A stretch of DNA of 64,000 bases from assembly GCF_019056395.1 (NCBI RefSeq), contig NZ_CP077639.1, positions 274,501-338,500 on the forward strand, given 5' to 3'. The notes beneath the pieces were generated by a model. The model had not been told where the DNA came from. It did not search any database and saw only the letters and a list, made by a program, of their open reading frames with translations. Positions 58,453 through 64,000 of the stretch are shown here, one piece after another; positions within the stretch are counted from its first letter, which is position 1; every line of letters starts with the position of its first letter. The stretch comes from Terribacillus sp. DMT04 (lineage in GTDB: Bacteria > Bacillota > Bacilli > Bacillales > Amphibacillaceae). The position numbers were made by a program, and so were the translations under genes.

Positions 58453-59631
58453 ATGGCAAAGAATATCGTTATTTTAGGCGCCGGTTATGGCGGAGTCTTA
58501 GCCGCTCAAACTGTACGTAAGTATTACAGCAAAGCAGAAGCTAATGTAACACTTATCAATAAAACACCAACACACCAAATCATCACTGAGCTTCATCGTC
58601 TTGCAGCAGGCAGTATTTCCGAGCAAGCAGTAGCAATGCCTGTAACGAAGCTTCTTAAAGGTTTGGATGTTGATTTTAAAGTGGCAACAGTAGAAAGCTT
58701 CAATGTTGATACGAAAGAAGTTGTCCTAGAAGGCGGCAATACACTTTCTTATGATGCGTTGGTAGTTGGACTCGGAAGCAGAACGGCTTACTTTGGTATC
58801 CCTGGATTGGAAGAGAACAGCCTTGTTCTGAAATCCGCAGCTGATGCAAACAAAGTATACAACCAAATTCAAGATAAAATTAAAGCTTATGCAGCATCTA
58901 AGAATCCTGCAGACGCAACAATTCTTATCGGTGGCGGCGGTCTGACTGGTGTTGAGCTAGTAGGCGAAATCGCGGACAAGCTTCCATCTTACTGCTTGCC
59001 TCACGGTGTAGATCCAAAAGAAATCAAGTTGCAGCTAGTTGAAGCAGGTCCTAAGGTCCTTCCGATGCTTCCGCAGCACCTTATCGATCGCGCGCAATCC
59101 AGCTTGGAAAAACGCGGCGTTGAATTCTTACTTGGATTGCCTGTAACGAATGTAGAAGGCAACGTTGTAGAATTGAAAGACGGTCAGAAGATCGAAACGA
59201 ATACATTTGTTTGGACAGGCGGCGTACAAGCCTTCCCAATGGTAGCGGAGTCTGGTTTAGAAACAGATCGCGGCCGTGCAACTGTAAACGCGCACCTGCA
59301 GTCTAAGAGCCATCAGGATGTATTCGTTGTCGGTGACAGTGCAGTATACTTCGGTGAAGACGGTCGTCCTTGGCCGCCAACAGCTCAGATTGCTTGGCAA
59401 ATGGGTGAGCTAGTAGGATACAACTTATTCGCTTACCTTGAAGGAAAAACAATGGAAGAGTTCAGCCCGATTAACTCCGGTACACTTGCAAGCCTTGGCC
59501 GCAAGGATGCTGTAGCCTTCATCGGTGCTAACCAGACACCATTGAAAGGTCTTCCAGCTACAATGATGAAAGAAGCAAGTAATATCCGCTACTTGACTCA
59601 CGTAAAAGGCCTATTTAGCTTAGCTTACTAA
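58453..59631 (+). CDS. ndh: type II NADH dehydrogenase
   Basis: A 392-residue FAD enzyme that passes electrons from NADH to menaquinone without pumping protons. IVILGAGYGGVLAAQTV binds FAD, ATILIGGGGLTGVELVGEIA binds NADH, and VFVVGDSA with WPPTAQIAWQMG completes the FAD site. The C-terminal membrane-binding part is present. GGAGG precedes the ATG. The Rex box should raise expression when NADH accumulates. Confidence 0.93.
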   Translation: MAKNIVILGAGYGGVLAAQTVRKYYSKAEANVTLINKTPTHQIITELHRLAAGSISEQAVAMPVTKLLKGLDVDFKVATVESFNVDTKEVVLEGGNTLSYDALVVGLGSRTAYFGIPGLEENSLVLKSAADANKVYNQIQDKIKAYAASKNPADATILIGGGGLTGVELVGEIADKLPSYCLPHGVDPKEIKLQLVEAGPKVLPMLPQHLIDRAQSSLEKRGVEFLLGLPVTNVEGNVVELKDGQKIETNTFVWTGGVQAFPMVAESGLETDRGRATVNAHLQSKSHQDVFVVGDSAVYFGEDGRPWPPTAQIAWQMGELVGYNLFAYLEGKTMEEFSPINSGTLASLGRKDAVAFIGANQTPLKGLPATMMKEASNIRYLTHVKGLFSLAY

Positions 59632-59640
59632 TACACAGTA

Positions 59641-59673
59641 AAAAAGACACTTCCCCGCGAAGTGTCTTTTTTT
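59641..59673 (+). terminator. intrinsic terminator of ndh
   Basis: AAAAAGACACTTC and GAAGTGTCTTTTT form a 13-bp stem with a T tail. Confidence 0.87.
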
Positions 59674-59769
59674 ATGTTTGGAGAAGTGGCAATAAACTGT
59701 AAATTTGTTTTTCCTAGTATTTATTTTGTATGGAATACCCAGTTATAATAGGGGCAAGGGGGAGTTGTG

Positions 59770-60801
59770 TTGACTATCTTCATTCGTTTGTGGAAGAATA
59801 TTACATCTATTAATTTTCTCTCGATAGCTATAGCTTCCGTTGTTGTCGTTATGACCGGGACAGTAGGTATTCACTTTATCGAAAGAGAAAACTTTCCGTC
59901 ATGGTTTGATGGTTTTTGGTGGACCATGACAACCGTCACAACAGTTGGGTATGGAGACTATTACCCACAGACAGTACCAGGAAGATTATTAGGGATCTTT
60001 TTGTTTCTATTTGGAATTGGTGTCATTGGTGTACTGATTGGTAAGATAGCGGATGGTGCTTCGGCGTTTAAGCAAATGCAAAGGGAGGGAAAGCTGTTGA
60101 TTAAAAGAAGTGGACATTATATATACATAGGCTGGTCTAGAAAGGTGAAAAAATCGATAGAAGAAGTACTGGCAAATGAAACGGACGCCTATATCGTCGT
60201 AATTGACGATAGAGGAGAACACCCATTTGAACACGAGCATATTGCATTCGTACAAGGTGATCCCACCGATGAAGCAATACTGAAGCGGGCAAATCTTTTA
60301 GAAGCGGCGCGTGTTGCTGTATTCTCTGACCCAACATTAGATTCTACTCTTTTGGCAGATGCCAAGACACTTTTAATTGCTTCTGCAGTCGAGGGGATTT
60401 CCAAAGCAGAAAATGTAAATATACATACAGTGGTTGAAATCAATAATGAATCGCACATCCCTAAATTTGAGCATATTTCAATTGACGATTTTATCTTATC
60501 GAATGACTCTGTCTCGTTGCTGATGGCGAAAGCTGTTCTCACACCCGGAACTTCTAATCTATTCCGTCAGCTTTTAAGTAAACAGCATGGAAGCAATATT
60601 CATGAAGTGAAACCAAAGTCAAACTGGCAGACATACGAAGACGCACAGCATGCCCTAGCAAAAGAGGGGATGAATCTTTTCTGCATAAATGAAAACATGA
60701 ATTTCCTGCATGATAAAGATTCCGCATTAGAGCCGACCGATCGCTTGTTTGTTATAGCTAGTGATGAAGTATACGAAAAGTTTAAACATCATATTGTGTA
60801 A
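59770..60801 (+). CDS. potassium channel with RCK domain, YugO type
   Basis: A 343-residue channel subunit. Two membrane helices (about 18-38 and 72-95) flank the pore helix with the selectivity filter TVGYGD. The cytosolic RCK (TrkA-N) part follows (YIYIGWSRKVKKSIEEVL; IVVIDDRGEHPFE; VQGDPTDEAILKRANL). It resembles B. subtilis YugO, the channel of biofilm electrical signalling. The TTG at 59770 is at a better distance from AAGGGGGAG than the GTG just before it. A TATAAT box lies at 59744. Confidence 0.88.
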   Translation: MTIFIRLWKNITSINFLSIAIASVVVVMTGTVGIHFIERENFPSWFDGFWWTMTTVTTVGYGDYYPQTVPGRLLGIFLFLFGIGVIGVLIGKIADGASAFKQMQREGKLLIKRSGHYIYIGWSRKVKKSIEEVLANETDAYIVVIDDRGEHPFEHEHIAFVQGDPTDEAILKRANLLEAARVAVFSDPTLDSTLLADAKTLLIASAVEGISKAENVNIHTVVEINNESHIPKFEHISIDDFILSNDSVSLLMAKAVLTPGTSNLFRQLLSKQHGSNIHEVKPKSNWQTYEDAQHALAKEGMNLFCINENMNFLHDKDSALEPTDRLFVIASDEVYEKFKHHIV

Positions 60802-60832
60802 GGCTTTGAATCATGGTACTATAGTAAAAATT

Positions 60833-61107
60833 TACAAGTGTTGAAGCGGAGCAGTATGGTATGTAAGCTCCTTCTACAGAGAACCCTGTAACGCTGAGAA
60901 GGGTGAAGGAGACCAGCCAGAACAAACCGTGGAGCTGTTTGCCGGATCAATCGTGATGGCAAACCGGGAGTGCCCGTTACAGCACAAGGTCTACGCAGTA
61001 TATTGCGTGTACTTTTTGAGCCTGACTAGGTTACTTGTCAGGAAAACTAGGGTGGCACCGCGACGGTATCTCGCCCCTAAGATTTCGATCTTGGGGGTGG
61101 GATTTTT
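60833..61107 (+). ncRNA. T-box leader, predicted specifier CAA (Gln)
   Basis: The T-box proper, AGGGTGGCACCGCG, is at 61049-61062; the terminator is CCCC-AAGAT with ATCTT-GGGG (61074-61096) and a run of seven T. In stem I, GCGG (60846-60849) pairs with CCGT (60927-60930) and TGG (60857-60859) with CCA (60917-60919). This leaves AGCAGTA on the 5' side and GAACAAA on the 3' side of the specifier loop, the lengths and the AGTA/GAA motif of known T-boxes, so the codon is CAA at 60923-60925. The TGGC bulge pairs with a tRNA end carrying G73, which fits tRNA-Gln. An MFS gene follows. Confidence 0.88.
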
Positions 61108-61148
61108 TTATTGGCTTTAACTTCAAACGAATGAAATGGAGGAAGAAA

Positions 61149-62342
61149 ATGAGAAGATACCGTTTACGTGCTATTGGCGTGCTGGTTTCGATAACTTTTG
61201 CATCCTGCGGGGAATGGATATACCTGATTGCATTGAATTTAAAGGTGTACCAGCAAGCAGAGCAAGCAGCTGTTGCTGTTGCGATGCTGTATATGATCAA
61301 GCCCGCTGCAGGTCTTTTAATGAACAGTTGGGCAGGCAGCTTCATTGATCGAATGGATAATCGAAAGTTGATGATTGGATTATATCTTATAAGGGTTATT
61401 GGTTTAATGGGTATGATGCTGACAGACTCACTTGGACAAATTTATCTGCTTGTCTTCCTTGTTGCAGCTGCAGCTTCCATATTTGAACCAGCCAGTCTGC
61501 CGTATATTACTGGGCTGATACAAAAACAGCACTGGCAGCGGTTTAATTCATTTCGAGCCATAGCAGATGGAAGCGGATTTGTACTAGGTCCAGCATTGGC
61601 TGGTGTATTGGTAGGTATAGGTTCCGTGGACATGGCATTGCTTGTCAACATTCTCCTCTTACTACTGGCAGCTGGGATTTGTCTCGTGCTCCCCTCGGTA
61701 AAGATACCGATAGAAGAAAGCGGACAGCGCTGGATTCAGATTTGGAGAGATGACTGGAAACTTGTTGCTGCATTTAGTAAAAAGTTTGCCGCGCTGACAC
61801 TGCTGCTTCTCTTATTTAGCTGTATGACAATTATGACAGCTGCTGTGGATTCCATGGAAGTAGCTTTTGCTTCGGAAGCAATTGGCCTATCGCAAGCTGC
61901 CTATGGGGTACTGGTAAGTGTTGCGGGGACAGGATTCATCGTTGGCTCCATTATATTAAGTATGGTAACACGATATTTTCAGGCTATACAGCTACTTTGT
62001 TATGGAGCTGCCGCAGGGGCAATCGGTTATGTTGTGTTTTCATTTTCGTACAGCTTTTTATCCGCCAGTATTGGTGTATTTGTCCTTTCGGCTGCGCTGG
62101 CATTTTCCAATGCGGGTTACCTAACGTATATGCAGGAACATATTCCTGAAAATCAGCTGGGCAGGATGATGAGTCTGTACCAAACAATTGAGTCGGTTCT
62201 CATCATCGGGATGACAGCCGTCCTCGCGGGCATTAATGCGATGACAGATGTAGCTATAGCTGTACAGATTGGATGCTTCATTATGCTGCTGATAGCGATG
62301 CTGTTATTTTATTTGAGTAAGAGAAGAAGCTTATCAAGTTAA
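61149..62342 (+). CDS. MFS transporter under T-box control
   Basis: A 397-residue protein with about twelve membrane segments, of the MFS_3/macrolide-exporter-like group (FASCGEWIYLIALNLKVYQ; GSFIDRMDNRKLMIGLYLIR; EHIPENQLGRMMSLYQTIES). The ATG at 61149 follows GGAGGAAG; the frame upstream lies in the T-box terminator. T-box control means expression when a particular tRNA is uncharged. An amino-acid or antimicrobial-related substrate is possible; the direction of transport is not known. Confidence 0.83.
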   Translation: MRRYRLRAIGVLVSITFASCGEWIYLIALNLKVYQQAEQAAVAVAMLYMIKPAAGLLMNSWAGSFIDRMDNRKLMIGLYLIRVIGLMGMMLTDSLGQIYLLVFLVAAAASIFEPASLPYITGLIQKQHWQRFNSFRAIADGSGFVLGPALAGVLVGIGSVDMALLVNILLLLLAAGICLVLPSVKIPIEESGQRWIQIWRDDWKLVAAFSKKFAALTLLLLLFSCMTIMTAAVDSMEVAFASEAIGLSQAAYGVLVSVAGTGFIVGSIILSMVTRYFQAIQLLCYGAAAGAIGYVVFSFSYSFLSASIGVFVLSAALAFSNAGYLTYMQEHIPENQLGRMMSLYQTIESVLIIGMTAVLAGINAMTDVAIAVQIGCFIMLLIAMLLFYLSKRRSLSS

Positions 62343-62369
62343 AAGGACATGCGCACGAGGCATGTCCTT
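62343..62369. terminator. bidirectional terminator
   Basis: AAGGACATGC (62343-62352) and GCATGTCCTT (62360-62369) form a 10-bp stem at the end of the MFS gene and of the convergent transporter gene. Confidence 0.8.
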
Positions 62370-62373
62370 CTTC

Positions 62374-63555
62374 TTATAATATAAATCCGCTTAAAGCACC
62401 GAGTATAACAATAAACCATGCGGGCAGCTTCCAAAACGCGAGTAAGCTGTAAAAAACAGCCGCAAGAGCAATGTCTACGGGAGAGTGAATAGCTGATGAC
62501 CAGATAGGAATAAAAAATGCACTGATTAAGATGCCGACTACGGCAGCGTTAATTCCGGCAAATGCTTTTCGGAAGCCAGCGTTTTTCTGCAGAATTGCCC
62601 AAAAAGGAAAAGCGCCTATCAACAGCAAAAAGGCAGGCAGAAAAATGGCAGCGGTAGCTAATAAACCGCCTTGCCATCCGTAAAGCACAGTTCCCAAATA
62701 GGCGGCAAAAGTAAAGAGCGGGCCGGGCACTGCCTGAGCAGCTCCGTATCCTGTAAGGAAATCTTGCTGACTAATTAATCCAGTTGGGACGAATTCACGC
62801 TCCAGCAGAGGAAGGACGACATGTCCGCCACCGAAAACGAGTGATCCAGCGCGATAAAAACTATCTGCCATGGCAAGTACCGGATTATCTATAAAGGTGC
62901 GCAAGAGCGGAAGTCCTGCTAGCAGCAAGAAGAATAAACTTAAACAGATGACACCAGTCCGTCTCTTTATAGCAATGTTTACATTAGCAGTTTCTTTTGA
63001 TGTCGAATCCGGGTGCAGAAATAAGTACCCAGCGGCTGCTGCAAGTAGGATGGCGAGCAGCTGTGACAATTGATGCGGCCATAGCAGTGTGAGCACGAGG
63101 GCGCCGAGTGCGAATGCTTTAGTCAGTAAATTGGTTGTTAATTTCCGGCTCATACCAAGTACGGCATGCGCAACTACTGCTACTGCTACAAGCTTGAGGC
63201 CTTGAATCCAGCCGGCGTCAGTTAGATTTGTTTGTCCGATAAATATGGCAAATAAAATAAGAACTAGAACAGACGGCAAAGTAAAACCGAGGAATGAAAT
63301 TATACCGCCAATTAAACCGCCTCTAACAATTCCAATACCAATTCCGACTTGACTGCTGGCAGGTCCGGGCAGAAACTGACTCAGAGCTACTAAGTTAGCA
63401 TAGGCTTTTTCATCCAGCCAGCGCTTGTTTCTTACATAAGCTTCTTGGAAATAGCCAAGATGCGCTATTGGACCGCCGAAGGATGTGCACCCTAAGCGAA
63501 AGGAAACAAGAAAAATTTCTATTAGAGCTGATAATTTTGTTTTATTGTTCGTCAT
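62374..63555 (-). CDS. chromate transporter (ChrA/CHR family), two-domain form
   Basis: A 393-residue membrane protein starting at ATG 63555 (AAAGGAGTC upstream). Both CHR halves are present: LGCTSFGGPIAHLGYFQ with LSQFLPGPASSQ in the first and GSLVFGGGHVVLPLLEREFV with GYGAAQAVPGPLFTFAAYLG in the second. ChrA exports chromate; other members may carry different anions. About ten membrane segments are seen. It has no partner gene and diverges from the TetR gene. Confidence 0.88.
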   Translation of the reverse strand: MTNNKTKLSALIEIFLVSFRLGCTSFGGPIAHLGYFQEAYVRNKRWLDEKAYANLVALSQFLPGPASSQVGIGIGIVRGGLIGGIISFLGFTLPSVLVLILFAIFIGQTNLTDAGWIQGLKLVAVAVVAHAVLGMSRKLTTNLLTKAFALGALVLTLLWPHQLSQLLAILLAAAAGYLFLHPDSTSKETANVNIAIKRRTGVICLSLFFLLLAGLPLLRTFIDNPVLAMADSFYRAGSLVFGGGHVVLPLLEREFVPTGLISQQDFLTGYGAAQAVPGPLFTFAAYLGTVLYGWQGGLLATAAIFLPAFLLLIGAFPFWAILQKNAGFRKAFAGINAAVVGILISAFFIPIWSSAIHSPVDIALAAVFYSLLAFWKLPAWFIVILGALSGFIL

Positions 63556-63694
63556 AATGCAGACTCCTTTCCATATATTAATCTTTGGCATCATATAAAC
63601 ACACTAGAAAAGTCACATGTACTATAACATCAGCTTAACTTTCTTGCTTGCCAATTTACAAAAAATTAATAAATAAAAAATCAGGAGCACATTC

Positions 63695-63745
63695 TTGACA
63701 GACAGACCAAAAGAAAATATTATTATCTAGACCGATTGTTATAAT
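63695..63745 (+). promoter_or_regulatory. promoter and LmrA/YxaF-like operator of the TetR gene
   Basis: TTGACA (63695-63700) and TATTAT (63718-63723) are 17 bases apart. Just downstream, TAGACCGATTGTTATAAT (63728-63745) agrees with the conserved positions of the B. subtilis LmrA/YxaF box as I remember it (AWTATAtagaNYGgTCTA, read on the other strand), suggesting autoregulation. Confidence 0.6.
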
Positions 63746-63760
63746 TAGAGGAGTGCAGGG

Positions 63761-64000
63761 TTGTATGAAGCCGTGAAAAAGAAGGAAACCACAAAAGAAC
63801 TTATCTTACGAACCGCCTCAGAGCTGTTTCAGCGGCAAGGATTTCATGGCACGGGTTTGAGTCAGATAATTGAAGAAAGCGGTGCGCCAAAAGGGTCTTT
63901 GTATTATCATTTTCCAAATGGCAAAGAAGAAATCGCTTTGGAAGCAATTAAGCTGATGAAAACACTGGTCTTGGAAGGCGCTGCTAAAGATTTGGCTGCC
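63761..64000 (+). CDS. TetR-family regulator, N-terminal part (runs off right edge)
   Basis: 80 codons are visible. TTG 63761 is preferred as start because GAGGAG lies seven bases before it; a GTG four codons later ([11 protein letters not shown]) is 19 bases from that site. [20 protein letters not shown], then [20 protein letters not shown], is the TetR helix-turn-helix. The [11 protein letters not shown] form is typical of LmrA/YxaF relatives, in line with the operator found upstream. The ligand domain is outside the window. Confidence 0.82.
   Translation, partial: MYEAVKKKETTKELILRTASELFQRQGFHGTGLSQIIEESGAPKGSLYYHFPNGKEEIALEAIKLMKTLVLEGAAKDLAA

Noticed and set aside
60929-61120. A 63-codon frame in front of the MFS gene
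   Set aside because: It lies inside the T-box leader and its terminator, which explain the sequence.
1-64000. CRISPR arrays, tRNA or rRNA genes, prophage modules
   Set aside because: No spaced identical repeats, cloverleaf sequences or phage structural genes were found on reading both strands by eye.

Overview
The window comes from a low-GC Gram-positive bacterium of the family Bacillaceae. Many genes look like Bacillus subtilis genes in sequence and arrangement: pbuE behind an adenine riboswitch, tenI-thiO-thiS-thiG-thiF behind a TPP riboswitch, yjlC-ndh behind a Rex box, ykvR, pncB, hbs and a YugO-type potassium channel. AGGAGG-like ribosome binding sites, cre sites, GTG/TTG starts and a T-box leader agree with this. 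It looks chromosomal, possibly a Terribacillus/Oceanobacillus-like genus; I cannot place it further. I saw no rRNA, tRNA or CRISPR.

Layout. 1-900: the 5' part of an IS110-family transposase running off the left edge, with a structured non-coding end. 1.0-5.9 kb: a small membrane protein, a secreted GH43 arabinanase under a perfect cre site, a sugar isomerase/epimerase and an aldo/keto reductase relic. 5.9-11.4 kb: eight tandem small lipoprotein genes plus a relic of a ninth, divergent from a lipase with a helical C-terminal domain and a small helical protein. This matches the arrangement described for type VII-secreted lipase toxins (TslA/TilA/TlaA of Staphylococcus aureus) and is the most interesting locus here. 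11.5-22.6 kb: housekeeping and stress genes, an EAL-PAS-PAS-GGDEF protein, an ArsR-regulated efflux pair with a leaderless regulator, pbuE, and two tandem SDR genes. 22.7-28.0 kb: thiamine thiazole operon, then a SAM-riboswitch-controlled homoserine dehydrogenase split by a frameshift.

28-46.9 kb: sugar isomerase, stress protein with a SulP relic, an SDR and two aldo/keto reductases (two of these three sharing a 17-bp operator-like palindrome), a LytTR-DUF3021-ABC cassette, a DMT transporter, GNAT and Nudix enzymes, a MerR/TipAS regulator with a 19-bp-spacer promoter, pncB, hbs, a kinase-like protein, DinB, Spo0M-like and CorC-like proteins. 46.9-56.2 kb: a sugar-type catabolic cluster (AraC regulator, three Gfo/Idh/MocA proteins, a DUF993 aldolase-like protein, a TIM-barrel epimerase and a TRAP transporter) with two near-consensus cre sites. 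56.2-64 kb: a repeat-containing collagen-like protein, a DUF1206 membrane protein, Rex-controlled yjlC-ndh, a K+ channel, an MFS exporter behind a T-box whose specifier reads CAA (Gln), a chromate-type transporter, and the start of a TetR regulator with an LmrA/YxaF-like box.

Reading starts from ribosome binding sites changed many 5' ends relative to the longest open frames; the reason is given in each entry.
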